A stretch of DNA of 64,000 bases, taken from the NCBI RefSeq assembly GCF_003751445.1, contig NZ_RJUU01000001.1, positions 191,001 through 255,000 on the forward strand, read 5' to 3'. This document shows positions 31,861 through 40,575 of the stretch, piece by piece (positions within the stretch are counted from its first letter, which is position 1; the number at the start of each line of letters is the position of its first letter). The DNA comes from Streptomyces sp. 840.1. GTDB lineage: Bacteria > Actinomycetota > Actinomycetes > Streptomycetales > Streptomycetaceae. The position numbers and the translations under genes are program-made. The notes under the pieces are model-generated. The model was not told the origin of the DNA and did no database searches. It was given only the letters and a program-made list of their open reading frames with translations.

Positions 31861-32553
31861 CTACGCGCCACCAGCACCTTCCCGCGCGCCGGGTATCAGC
31901 CAGGACGGCAGCAGAACCGTCGCCGCCGACACGAAGAGGCGCCGTTCGCGCGGGGCGGGGAGCGAGAGCCACGCCTCGACTATGCCGACCTCGCCGTGCG
32001 CCATGAACCGGCTCGCCGCCTCCACCCGCCAGGCGACGCTGCCGTCCCCGTCGGGCACCGCTCGCGGGTCGCGCTCCAGGAGGGTGGCGACCGACGCCGT
32101 GAAGTGCTCGACCAGGAGCTGGTGGAGCACGGCGCTGCGGTGGCCCACCAGGCCGACCGTGTACAGGGCGTCGTAGCGCTCCAGGTGGTCGAGGAGGACT
32201 CCGGAGGCCCGCTCCCAGATCTCGTGCACCGGCAGTTCCGCCGCCAGCACGTCGGCGATCCACACCGCGCGGACCCGGTCCAGCTCCTCGTACAGCACCT
32301 GCTCCAGGACCTTCGCGGGGCTGGTGGCGTGCTTGTAGAAGGTGGTGCGGTTGACGCGCGCCTCGCGCACCAGGTCCGCCACCGCGATCTCCTCGACCGG
32401 GCGCTCGGACGCCAGGCGCAGGACCGCCTCCCGAAGCCGGTCGCGCGTGCGTCGGGCGCGGACGTCGAGCGGGGGTGCTGCGTCCGTCCCCGCAGCCGGC
32501 GCCGGGGTGTCGGAAGGCGGGGCGGGCGGGCGGCTCTGTGAGTGTGCTGACAC
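31861..32553 (-). CDS. TetR-family transcriptional regulator
   Basis: 230 aa with a Pro/Ala-rich N-terminal tail. Helix-turn-helix at about 47-75: VEEIAVADLVREARVNRTTFYKH is typical of TetR. GTG 32553 is the start. Divergent from the alcohol dehydrogenase gene, which it probably controls. Confidence 0.88.
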   Translation of the reverse strand: MSAHSQSRPPAPPSDTPAPAAGTDAAPPLDVRARRTRDRLREAVLRLASERPVEEIAVADLVREARVNRTTFYKHATSPAKVLEQVLYEELDRVRAVWIADVLAAELPVHEIWERASGVLLDHLERYDALYTVGLVGHRSAVLHQLLVEHFTASVATLLERDPRAVPDGDGSVAWRVEAASRFMAHGEVGIVEAWLSLPAPRERRLFVSAATVLLPSWLIPGAREGAGGA

Positions 32554-32584
32554 AGACAGAGCTTATCGCACCACCTCCCACATG

Positions 32585-32600
32585 CACTGATCGACAAGTG
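32585..32600. promoter_or_regulatory. Imperfect palindrome, TetR operator candidate
   Basis: CACTGATCGACAAGTG matches its own reverse complement at 12 of 16 positions. It lies in the gap between the divergent tetR and alcohol dehydrogenase genes. Confidence 0.35.
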
Positions 32601-32788
32601 TCTCTTTTCTTTTTGGCGCTCCGGTGCCACAATCGAGGCAGTGGCAGCGCGGCCCGTATCCAGGCCGGAGTGCGTGCCACGACCGCGCCCGCGCCCCCCG
32701 CTCGTCGAGCTCGCAGGCCCCGCGCGGCCTCCTCCTCGCCGTCGCCGATCCCGACGAGGGCGATGATTCGGACGAAAGAAGCAGCATC

Positions 32789-33877
32789 ATGAGGGCATCT
32801 GTCACCAAGGGTCTGGGCCAGGGTTTCGTCGTCGAGGACATCGACCTCGCCGATCCGGTCGGTCATGAGGTCCGCGTCGAGGTGCGGGCGTCCGGCCTGT
32901 GCCACTCGGACCTGAGCGTCGCCACGTTCATCGGCGGCGAGTTCCCCGTCGTCCTGGGCCACGAGGTCGCCGGTGTGGTCACCGGAACCGGACCGGAGGT
33001 CACCCAGGTCAAGGAGGGCGACCATGTCGTCGGCAGCCTGATCCAGTACTGCGGATCCTGTGTGAACTGCCTGAGCGACCGCACCCACATCTGCCGTCAC
33101 CCCGAGGCCACCCTGCGTACTCCGGAGCAGGCGCCCCGGCTCAGCCGGCACGGCGCGCCGGTGGCCCAGGGCATGGGCCTGGGCGGCTTCGCCCAGGAGG
33201 CGCTGATCCACGAGAACCAGCTCGCCGTCGTCCCGCAGGAGATGCCGTGGGCCCCCGCCGCGCTCATCGGGTGCGGTGTGCTCACCGGCGCCGGCGCGGT
33301 CCTGAACAGCGCGAACGTCCGGCAGGGCGAGACGGTCGTCGTCATCGGAGCCGGCGGCGTCGGCATGAACGCGGTCAGCGGCGCCCGGATCGCCGGTGCC
33401 GGCACGATCATCGTGACCGACATCGAGGACGCGAAGCTGGAGCGGGCGAAGGCCTTCGGTGCCACGCACGTCGTCAACTCCCGCTCGGTCGACCCGGTCG
33501 AGGCCGTCCGTGACATCACCGGCGACGGCGCGGACCACGTCTTCGACTTCGTCGGCGTCCGGTCCGTCACGGCCCAGGGCATGCGGATGCTCGGGAAGGG
33601 CGGCGGGCTCTACCTGATCGGCGTCGGCGGCAACGACGCCGGGATCGACGTCTCCGCGATCTCCGCGCTGACCAACTCGCAGAAGGTCCAGGGCGTCTAC
33701 ATGGGCTCCTCCCACCTCAAGCGGGACATCCCCTTCTACGCCTCGATGTACCTCCAGGGGCGGATGAACCTCGACGACCTGGTGTCGAGGGAGATCGCCC
33801 TGGCCGACATCGAGAAGGGATACGAGTCGCTGAAGGACGGCACGACCGCGCGCGTCGTCATCACCGACTTCTCCTGA
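32789..33877 (+). CDS. Zinc-dependent alcohol dehydrogenase (MDR superfamily)
   Basis: 362 aa. Catalytic zinc ligands are in GLCHSD and LGHEVAG; the structural zinc loop is CGSCVNCLSDRTHIC (four Cys). The NAD-binding motif is VIGAGGVGMNA. An insertion before the coenzyme domain resembles class III / formaldehyde-type enzymes. ATG 32789 gives a standard N-terminus, though its ribosome site is weak (AAAGAAG). It oxidises an alcohol or reduces an aldehyde with NAD(H). The divergent TetR is the likely repressor. Confidence 0.9.
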   Translation: MRASVTKGLGQGFVVEDIDLADPVGHEVRVEVRASGLCHSDLSVATFIGGEFPVVLGHEVAGVVTGTGPEVTQVKEGDHVVGSLIQYCGSCVNCLSDRTHICRHPEATLRTPEQAPRLSRHGAPVAQGMGLGGFAQEALIHENQLAVVPQEMPWAPAALIGCGVLTGAGAVLNSANVRQGETVVVIGAGGVGMNAVSGARIAGAGTIIVTDIEDAKLERAKAFGATHVVNSRSVDPVEAVRDITGDGADHVFDFVGVRSVTAQGMRMLGKGGGLYLIGVGGNDAGIDVSAISALTNSQKVQGVYMGSSHLKRDIPFYASMYLQGRMNLDDLVSREIALADIEKGYESLKDGTTARVVITDFS

Positions 33878-34091
33878 CGGGCCGCGCACCCCACACATCC
33901 CGCGCACCCCGTCGCGGGCACCCGGGGCCGTACGGAATCCTCCGTGCGGCCCCGCCGCCGTGTCGGTCGCCTGTCGGCGCGGCCGGTGCGGTGTCGGTGC
34001 GCTGTCGGCGGCCTGTCGCCGCAGGCCCGGACGCTTGCTGGAGAGCCTGCCGGAACCCGTCCGGCAGGTGTGCGACCAGCAGGGAGTCAGC

Positions 34092-35216
34092 ATGAGCACT
34101 CATGTCACGATCATCGGCGCCGGACTCGGCGGCCTCACGCTCGCCCGCGTCCTGCACGTCCACGGCATCCCGTCCACCGTCTACGAGGCCGAGGCCTCCC
34201 CCACCGCCCGTACGCAGGGCGGAATGCTCGACATCCACGACTACAACGGCCAGCTGGCCGTGCGGGCGGCCGGTCTGATGGACGAGTTCCGCTCCATCAT
34301 CCTGGAGGGCCGTCAGGCGATGCGGGCGCTCGACCGGGAGGGGAACGTGCTGATGGACCAGCCCGACGACGGCACCGGCGGACGCCCCGAGGTTCAGCGC
34401 GGCGAGCTGCGGCAGCTGCTGCTGGACGCACTGCCGGAGGGCACCGTCCGGTGGGGCCACAAGGCCGGCGACGTCCGGAGCCTCGGCGGGGGACGCCACG
34501 AGGTGACCTTCGCCGACGGCTCCACCACCGTGACGGAGCTGCTGGTCGGCGCGGACGGGGCCTGGTCACGGGTCCGGCCGCTGGTCTCCGACGACGTACC
34601 CACGTACACGGGCATGTCCTTCGTCGAGACGTACCTGTTCGACGCCGACGAGCGGCACGCCGCCGCCGCGAAGGCGGTCGGCGGCGGGTCGATGTTCGCG
34701 ATCGAGCCGGGCAGGATCCAGCTGGCCGCCCACCGGGAGAGCGGCGCGACGCTCCACACGTACGCGATGCTGACCGAGCCGCAGGCCTGGTTCGCCGAGA
34801 TCGACTTCACCGATGTCCCCGCGGCCACCAGGCGGATCGCGCAGGAATTCGAGGGCTGGGCCCCGGAGCTCACCGCGCTGATCACCGACAGCGACACCCC
34901 GCCGGTCGTGCGCCCCCACCACACGCTGCCGGTCGGGCACCGGTGGGACCGGGTGCCGGGCGTCACCCTGGTCGGCGACGCCGCCCACCTCATCCCCCCG
35001 AACGGCGAGGGCGCCAACCTGGCCATGCTGGACGGCGCGGAGCTGGGTGAGGCCCTCGCCGCACACCCCGGCGATGTCGAGGCCGCTCTCGACGCGTACG
35101 AACGGGTGATGTTCCCCCGCAGCGCCGAGGTCGGCGCGGCCGAGGCCGAGTCACCGGACAACCCCACGCTGGAGGACGTCATCAGCTTCTTCGCGGCCGC
35201 CGACGAGACCGCCTGA
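34092..35216 (+). CDS. FAD-dependent aromatic monooxygenase (TetX/PHBH-like)
   Basis: 374 aa. FAD motif VTIIGAGLGGLTLARVL at the N-terminus, a DG-type motif in LVGADGAWSRVR, and the second FAD motif LVGDAAHLIPPNGEGANLAMLDG. This order fits single-component hydroxylases acting on aromatic or polyketide substrates, including TetX-like drug-modifying enzymes. ATG 34092 follows AGGGAG. It converges on an MFS efflux gene only 12 bp away. Substrate unknown. Confidence 0.9.
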   Translation: MSTHVTIIGAGLGGLTLARVLHVHGIPSTVYEAEASPTARTQGGMLDIHDYNGQLAVRAAGLMDEFRSIILEGRQAMRALDREGNVLMDQPDDGTGGRPEVQRGELRQLLLDALPEGTVRWGHKAGDVRSLGGGRHEVTFADGSTTVTELLVGADGAWSRVRPLVSDDVPTYTGMSFVETYLFDADERHAAAAKAVGGGSMFAIEPGRIQLAAHRESGATLHTYAMLTEPQAWFAEIDFTDVPAATRRIAQEFEGWAPELTALITDSDTPPVVRPHHTLPVGHRWDRVPGVTLVGDAAHLIPPNGEGANLAMLDGAELGEALAAHPGDVEAALDAYERVMFPRSAEVGAAEAESPDNPTLEDVISFFAAADETA

Positions 35217-35228
35217 AGCCGGCCGGTC

Positions 35229-36482
35229 TCAGACCCGGTCGACCGCTTCCCCGGCGCCGGCGGGTGCCGGCCCGGGGGCACTCGCCCGGCGGGGCAGCAG
35301 CAGCGGAGTGGCCAGGAGGAGGATTCCGGCGACGGCGATCGCGGTCCGGGGCCCGGTGACGGCGGCCAGCACACCCCACAGGGCGGTCATGGCCGCGATC
35401 GCGGCGCTGCTGCTGACCGACCAGGCGGACAGGGTGCGGGCGACCCGGTCGGGCCCGGTGTGGTCGAGCCGGTAGGTGGCCAGCAGCGGGTTGAACAGTC
35501 CGCAGCAGGTCACCAGGCCGAGCTGGACGACGATGATCAGCACCATCCCCGGTACGCCGGGCCGCACGAAGGCCAGCCCGATCGGCCAGACCGCACGCAG
35601 CACCCCGCTGGTGAGCAGCATCCGGTCCCGCCCGAACCTCTGCGCGAGCGGGTGCGCGAGGCGTGAGCCGACGAGGCCGCCGATGCAGGGGGCCGCGAAG
35701 ACGAGGCCGTACTGCCAGGGCGCGAAGCCGAGCGGGCCCAGCAGGAGTACGGCGAGCAGCGGGCCGGAGGCCATGATCAGGCCGTTGACCACGATGGAGT
35801 TGATGAGCAGCGGGCGCAGCGTGCGGTGGCCGAGGAGGTAGCGCCAGCCTTCGAGCAGGTCGCCGGCCCGCAGCCGGGGCGCGCCCTTGCGCGTGGGGCC
35901 GGGTTCGCTGCCGCCGATGGCGCGGATGCCGAGCGCCGAGAGCAGGTAGCTGACCGCGTCGGCGATCACGGTGGCCATCGGGCCGAACAGTCCGATCGCG
36001 GCCCCGCCGAGCGGCGGCCCGACCATGGTCGAGGTCCAGGTGGTGGATTCGAACCGGCCGTTGGCGACGAGCAGGTCCCGCGACGGTACGAGCGCCTTCA
36101 GGTACGCGCCACTGGCCGCCTTGAACGCGATGTCGGCCGCCGCGACGACGACGGAGACCAGGAGGAGCTGGGTGAAGCCGAGGCCGCCGAGCGCGAACGC
36201 GGCGGGAACGCTCATCAGCGCGGCGAACCGGATCAGGTCCATCGACACCATGACGGGCCGCTTGGGCCGGAACTCGACCCAGGGGCCGAGCGGCACCGCG
36301 AGCAGCGCCCCCACCGCCCGCCCGGTCGCGGCCAGCGCCGCGACCTGGGTGGGCCCGCTGTGCAGCACGAGCACCGCGATCAGCGGGAACGCGCCGAACC
36401 CGAGCCCGGTCCCGTAGGAGCTGACCGCGTACGCCGCCCACAGCCATCCGAACTTCCGCCCCAGCGACCGCCTGCCGGCCAT
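35229..36482 (-). CDS. MFS transporter, probable drug/metabolite efflux
   Basis: 417 aa from ATG 36482 (a GTG at 36491 would add three). Twelve hydrophobic segments are apparent, with a central cytoplasmic loop around SEPGPTRKGAPRLRAGD. It resembles the MFS_3 / enterobactin-exporter-like efflux group. Its substrate is unknown. It ends 12 bp from the end of the converging monooxygenase gene. Confidence 0.85.
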   Translation of the reverse strand: MAGRRSLGRKFGWLWAAYAVSSYGTGLGFGAFPLIAVLVLHSGPTQVAALAATGRAVGALLAVPLGPWVEFRPKRPVMVSMDLIRFAALMSVPAAFALGGLGFTQLLLVSVVVAAADIAFKAASGAYLKALVPSRDLLVANGRFESTTWTSTMVGPPLGGAAIGLFGPMATVIADAVSYLLSALGIRAIGGSEPGPTRKGAPRLRAGDLLEGWRYLLGHRTLRPLLINSIVVNGLIMASGPLLAVLLLGPLGFAPWQYGLVFAAPCIGGLVGSRLAHPLAQRFGRDRMLLTSGVLRAVWPIGLAFVRPGVPGMVLIIVVQLGLVTCCGLFNPLLATYRLDHTGPDRVARTLSAWSVSSSAAIAAMTALWGVLAAVTGPRTAIAVAGILLLATPLLLPRRASAPGPAPAGAGEAVDRV

Positions 36483-36613
36483 GCCCCGCACCCGTACGTC
36501 TCCCGCCGGTCCCGGCCGGCGCGCGCCGGTCCTCCGGCATCAAAGCGAGTCCGGGCGCCGGGAGCAAACAACGGACCGCCGCCCGGCACAACCACGGGTT
36601 GTGCGGCCCGGCG

Positions 36614-37846
36614 CTACGGGGTCCGGGGCCGCACGAGGCGGGCCCGGGACTCCAGGTAGCGCTGCTCGGCGAGGCTCGCGGTCGACTTCGCGGCGAGCCG
36701 GTAGTGCTCGTACGCGGCGGCCGTGTCGCCGGCCCGCTCCAGCAGGTGCGCGCGTACCGACATCAGCCGGTGGTGGCCGGCCATCCGGTCGTCGGCGTCC
36801 AGGGTGGACAGCAGGGCGAGTCCGGCCGCCGGGCCCTCGGTCTCGGTGAGGGCGACGGCCCGGTTGAGGGTGACCATCGGGTTGGGCGCGATCCGTTCCA
36901 GGATCAGGTAGAGGCCGTGCACCTGCGCCCAGTCGGTCTCCCGGGCGGTGTCCGCGGCGGCGTGCGTGGCGGCGATGGCCGCCTGGAGCGCGTAGGGCCC
37001 CAGCGACGGCAGGGCCAGTGAGGCCTTCACCAGCTCCAGGCCCTCGTCGATCATCGCGCGGTCCCACGCCGTACGGTCCTGCTCGCCCAGCGGCACCAGG
37101 TCACCGGCCGCCGTCGTACGCGCCTCGCGGCGGGAGTGGGTGAGCAGCATGAGCGCGAGCAGGCCGCTCACCTCGCCGTCCTGCGGCAGTTGCGCGTGCA
37201 CCGCCCTGACCAGCCGGATCGCCTCGCGTGCGAGGTCGGCGCGGTACAGCTCGCTGCCGGACGAGGCGCTGTAGCCCTCGTTGAAGATCAGGTAGAGCAC
37301 GTGCAGGACGACCCGCAGCCGCTCCTCGCGCTCCGCGCCGTCCGGCAGCCCGAACGTGCTCCCGGCGGCCCTGATCCGCTGCTTGGCCCGGCTGATCCTG
37401 GCCGCCATCGTGGCTTCCGGCACCAGGAACGCGCGGGCGATCTCGGCCGTGGTCAGGCCGCCGACCGCCCGGAGCGTCAGGGCGGTGCTGGAGGCCGCCG
37501 TCAGCGTCGGGTGGCAGCACAGGAACAGCAGGAGGAGCGTGTCGTCGCTGTCCGGTACGTCGTCGGGCGGCAGCTCGGCGGCCGTGGCCGCCTCCCGTTC
37601 GCGACGCGCGTGCTCACTGCGCACCTGGTCGATGAGGCGCCGGGACGCGACGGTCACCAGCCAGCCGCGCGGGTTGTCCGGCACGCCCTCGGCCGGCCAC
37701 TGCACGGCCGCGGCGAGGACGGCCTCCTGCACGGCGTCCTCGCACCCCTCGAAGCCCCCGTCGAACCGCCCGTTGCGGCGTACCAGCGTGCCGAGGACCT
37801 GCGGCGTGAGCTCACGCAGCAGGTCCTCCACGGTCGGCTGTGTCAT
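36614..37846 (-). CDS. ECF42-type RNA polymerase sigma factor with C-terminal extension
   Basis: 410 aa, about twice the length of a simple ECF sigma factor. Region 2 includes EDAVQEAVLAAAVQWP and the region 4 helix-turn-helix is LTTAEIARAFLVPEATMAARI. A C-terminal domain of roughly 200 aa with TPR-like helices follows, as in ECF42 proteins, which need it for activity. The ATG overlaps the stop of the DGPF gene by four bases, the hallmark ECF42 pairing. There is no anti-sigma gene. Confidence 0.9.
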   Translation of the reverse strand: MTQPTVEDLLRELTPQVLGTLVRRNGRFDGGFEGCEDAVQEAVLAAAVQWPAEGVPDNPRGWLVTVASRRLIDQVRSEHARREREAATAAELPPDDVPDSDDTLLLLFLCCHPTLTAASSTALTLRAVGGLTTAEIARAFLVPEATMAARISRAKQRIRAAGSTFGLPDGAEREERLRVVLHVLYLIFNEGYSASSGSELYRADLAREAIRLVRAVHAQLPQDGEVSGLLALMLLTHSRREARTTAAGDLVPLGEQDRTAWDRAMIDEGLELVKASLALPSLGPYALQAAIAATHAAADTARETDWAQVHGLYLILERIAPNPMVTLNRAVALTETEGPAAGLALLSTLDADDRMAGHHRLMSVRAHLLERAGDTAAAYEHYRLAAKSTASLAEQRYLESRARLVRPRTP

Positions 37847-38214
37847 GCCTCCAATTGTCCGTCGGCGAACATCACCTGGCGCACCTCGACGCCCAGTCCC
37901 TCGATCGCGCTGTCCGGGATCTGTGCCGCCAGCTCGATGGCCCGGTCCTTGTCCTCGCAGTCGATCAGGTAGAAGCCGCCCAGGAACTCCTTGGCCTCCA
38001 GGAAGGGCCCGTCGGTCACCACCGGCTGCCCGTCGCGCACGGACACCACGACGGCCTGGGACGGGTCGACCAGCGCCTGGGTGCTGACCAGCTCGCCGGA
38101 CCTCTTCAGCGCTTCGAGGAACGCGCCGTGCCCGGCGCCGATCGCTTCCTTCTCCTGGTCCGTCAGGGCGTCCAGGACGGCGGGGTTGATGTGCAGGCCG
38201 ATCAGGAACTTCAT
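37843..38214 (-). CDS. DGPF-motif (YCII-related) protein, ECF42 partner
   Basis: 123 aa ferredoxin-fold protein. It contains DGPFLEAKEFLGGFYLID, the DGPF motif that names the group. It is located immediately upstream of, and translationally coupled to, the ECF42 sigma factor gene. Reports on ECF42 indicate that DGPF genes are sigma targets rather than regulators. ATG 38214 is chosen over an upstream in-frame start. Confidence 0.9.
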   Translation of the reverse strand: MKFLIGLHINPAVLDALTDQEKEAIGAGHGAFLEALKRSGELVSTQALVDPSQAVVVSVRDGQPVVTDGPFLEAKEFLGGFYLIDCEDKDRAIELAAQIPDSAIEGLGVEVRQVMFADGQLEA

Positions 38215-38235
38215 CGTGTACTCCTCGTGGTCGAC

Positions 38236-38251
38236 GGGCCCCGGCGGGCCC
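38236..38251 (-). terminator. Weak hairpin between the RibD-like and DGPF genes
   Basis: GGGCCC repeated around a 4-nt loop (6-bp stem). It could reduce read-through from the RibD-like gene into the sigma factor operon, but it is short. Confidence 0.3.
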
Positions 38252-38337
38252 TCGCACCCTCTGGTCGGAGCCGCCACCGCCGTCTTGACATCCCCGCCGG
38301 AGGAAATTCCGGCCCGCCCGGAAAACGTGACGTGCCG

Positions 38338-38934
38338 CTACGCCTTCGGCGCGGGCCGGTAGGTGCACACCTGGACGCCTGCGGGACTGGTGACGGCCGA
38401 GACCAGTTCGAGCGTGCGCAGTCCGCCGTCCGCCGGGAAGATCGACTTGCCGCCGCCCAGCAGCACCGGCATGACCACGAGCCGGAGCTCGTCGACCAGG
38501 CCCTCGCCGAGCAGTCCGCGCACGAGCGTGGGGCTCCCCATGACGAGAAGGTCGCCCTCGCCCTTGTCCCGCAGCTCCTGGATGCGGGCGGCGGCCCCCT
38601 CGCCGGGGACGCGCTCGGTGTTGTTCCACGTCAGGTCGTCGTCGCCCAGCGTGTCGCTGACGACGTACTTCGGGAGGGCGTTCATCCGGTCGGCGAAGGG
38701 GTCGCCCGCCCGCTCGGGCCAGGCCGCGGCCATCGTCTGCCAGGTGCGGCGGCCGAAGAGCAGGGCAGCGGCGCCGGCCAGCGATTCGCTGAAGGAGGCG
38801 CCGACCACTTCCGCGTCGAAGAACGGGTGCGACCAGCCGCCGTGCGCGAAGCTGCCGTCGCGGTCCTCCTCGGCGCCGCCCGGTGCCTGCACGACCCCGT
38901 CCAGGCTGATGAACTCGCTGATGACAACGCGCAT
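38338..38934 (-). CDS. Dihydrofolate reductase / RibD C-terminal domain family protein
   Basis: 198 aa. It starts MRVVISEFISLDGVVQAPGG and contains LLFGRRTW, the NADPH-binding GSPTLVRGLL and LVVMPVLLGGGKSIF, the pattern of the RibD_C family. It is a probable NADPH-dependent reductase of an unknown small molecule rather than a true folate enzyme. ATG 38934 follows GAGGAG. Confidence 0.9.
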   Translation of the reverse strand: MRVVISEFISLDGVVQAPGGAEEDRDGSFAHGGWSHPFFDAEVVGASFSESLAGAAALLFGRRTWQTMAAAWPERAGDPFADRMNALPKYVVSDTLGDDDLTWNNTERVPGEGAAARIQELRDKGEGDLLVMGSPTLVRGLLGEGLVDELRLVVMPVLLGGGKSIFPADGGLRTLELVSAVTSPAGVQVCTYRPAPKA

Positions 38935-39033
38935 GCCGCTCACTCCTCGGTACTTCGGATCAGGGTTACGGCAACAGAGACTGCCACGCCGTCCGGAACT
39001 CATCGGCGTACGGAAGACGACGCCGGGGCTGCC

Positions 39034-40479
39034 TCAGAACCCGCCGCCTCCGAAGTCCCCGCCGCCGCCGAATCCGCCGCCGTCACCGAAGCCGCCGCCC
39101 CCGCCGTCACCGAACCCGCCGCCGCCGAAGCCCGAGGAGTCGAAGTCGGAGCCGGAGAAGTCACCGCCGCCGAAGTCGCCGCCCGAGCCGAAGTCGCCGC
39201 CGCCGTACTCCGCCGCGTACGCCGGGGTGGAGAGCACCGAGCCGAGCATCGTGCCGACCAGCAGGCCGGGCAGCAGGCCGCCGCCGAAGTAGCCGCCCGC
39301 CCAGGGGCCGTAGGCCGGGCCCGCCTCCCAGTAGGGGCGGCGGCTGCCGTCGCCCGTGTCCACGGTGCGGCTCATCGGGTCCTGGCCCTCGCGCAGCCGG
39401 ATCTCGTCGGCGCCGCAGACCGGGACCTCGCGGGCCGCGCCGCCCGACGGGGACCAGCGGACGTCGGCCACCGACGGGCCGTGGCGCGGGTCGAAGAAGC
39501 AGGGCGGGCGGCGCGCGGGCAGTTCGGCGCCGGTGCGCCGGGCGGCCAGGACGGCGAGCGAGAAGCGCCCGTCCTCCAGTGCCTGGGTCACTCCGCGCAC
39601 GTCGGAGGGGTGCCGGGCGTGCTCCATGCGCGATTTGGCGCTCTCGTAGGAGTCGAGGGCGCGTTCGTAGTCCGCGCGCATCGCGTCGTCGGCGCCCGCC
39701 TCGGCCGGGTGGAAGTCGAGCCGGTCCAGCCTCTCGCCGTACTCCGTGATGTCCTCGTCCACGACGACCCGGAGCTTGTCGAGCGCAGCCTGCTCCTCGG
39801 CCTCCTTGCGCGTGCGGTTGCGGCGCACGATCGTGTAGGCCCCGGCGCCGCCGACGACGACCACGGCGCCCACCGCGATCAGCCCGGCGGTGGACGAGCT
39901 CCCGCCGGACGGGGCGCCGCCCCAGGAGTCGGGGGCGTGGCCCCGGGCCTGTTCGACGGCGCTGTCGACGAAGCCGTTGAGCTGGGTCGCGGCGTCGGGG
40001 GCCGCGCCCGGTGCCTTCACGGCGGCGGTGAGGTTGCGCACCGCCTGCTCGGACATCACCTGCGGGTCGGCGCCCGCGTTGAAACCGTCGCCGAGCCGGA
40101 TGGCGTACACGCCGGTGATCCCGGTGTCGGTGCGCAGTGTCCTGAGCACGCTCGACGCGGGGAAGGCCGAGGTCTGCGGGAGCACGGCCACGAACACCGG
40201 CTTGCCGGCGTCCTTGATCTTCTTCGTCAGGGCGGCCGCCTGACCTCGGGAGAGCTGTGCGGACGCGGCCGGGTCGACGTAGACCGGGCTCTTGCGCAGC
40301 GCCCGCGCCACCTCGTCGACGGTGGAGGCCCGCGTGGCCGAAGCGGCGGCGGGAGCGGCGAGCGGGGCGGGCGTGGCAGGCGGGGCGAGCGCCAGGACCA
40401 GGGCGGTCACCGAGAGGACCAGCAGCACCCCGGCCAGGAGCGCCGGGAGCAGCAGGGCCTGGAACGGTCTGTTCCGCAT
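39034..40479 (-). CDS. TPM-domain-like membrane protein with Gly/Phe/Asp-rich C-terminal tail
   Basis: 481 aa. An N-terminal membrane segment (ALLLPALLAGVLLVLSVTAL) is followed by an extracytoplasmic region of about 150 aa resembling TPM/DUF4350-like domains, a second membrane helix (GLIAVGAVVVVGGAGAYTIV) and a charged cytoplasmic coiled region (about 225-290). Another domain with a Cys pair (PPCFFDPRHG, VPVCGADE) comes next. The last 65 or so residues are almost only G, D, F and S (repeated GGGDFGG-like units), a low-complexity tail. Function unknown. Confidence 0.7.
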   Translation of the reverse strand: MRNRPFQALLLPALLAGVLLVLSVTALVLALAPPATPAPLAAPAAASATRASTVDEVARALRKSPVYVDPAASAQLSRGQAAALTKKIKDAGKPVFVAVLPQTSAFPASSVLRTLRTDTGITGVYAIRLGDGFNAGADPQVMSEQAVRNLTAAVKAPGAAPDAATQLNGFVDSAVEQARGHAPDSWGGAPSGGSSSTAGLIAVGAVVVVGGAGAYTIVRRNRTRKEAEEQAALDKLRVVVDEDITEYGERLDRLDFHPAEAGADDAMRADYERALDSYESAKSRMEHARHPSDVRGVTQALEDGRFSLAVLAARRTGAELPARRPPCFFDPRHGPSVADVRWSPSGGAAREVPVCGADEIRLREGQDPMSRTVDTGDGSRRPYWEAGPAYGPWAGGYFGGGLLPGLLVGTMLGSVLSTPAYAAEYGGGDFGSGGDFGGGDFSGSDFDSSGFGGGGFGDGGGGGFGDGGGFGGGGDFGGGGF

Positions 40480-40500
40480 ACCTCGAACGTAACCCACACG

Positions 40501-40540
40501 GCCGATCGCCGCGTCCCGGCGCCCGGACGCGGCGATCGGC
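40501..40540 (-). terminator. 16-bp stem hairpin downstream of GH16
   Basis: Perfect inverted repeat (40501-40516 with 40525-40540) and 8-nt loop. It abuts the next palindrome, giving two hairpins in series. Confidence 0.65.
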
Positions 40541-40568
40541 ACCCACCGGGGCGCGCCCCGGTGGGTGC
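40539..40568 (-). terminator. 30-bp perfect palindromic terminator after GH16
   Basis: 40539-40553 is the exact reverse complement of 40554-40568. It lies 8 bp past the GH16 stop codon. Confidence 0.75.
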
Positions 40569-40575
40569 TGTGGCG

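Noticed and set aside
33956..34022. CTGTCGGCG/GTGTCGGTG-like repeats upstream of the monooxygenase
   Set aside because: Irregular spacing and imperfect units; no operator symmetry.
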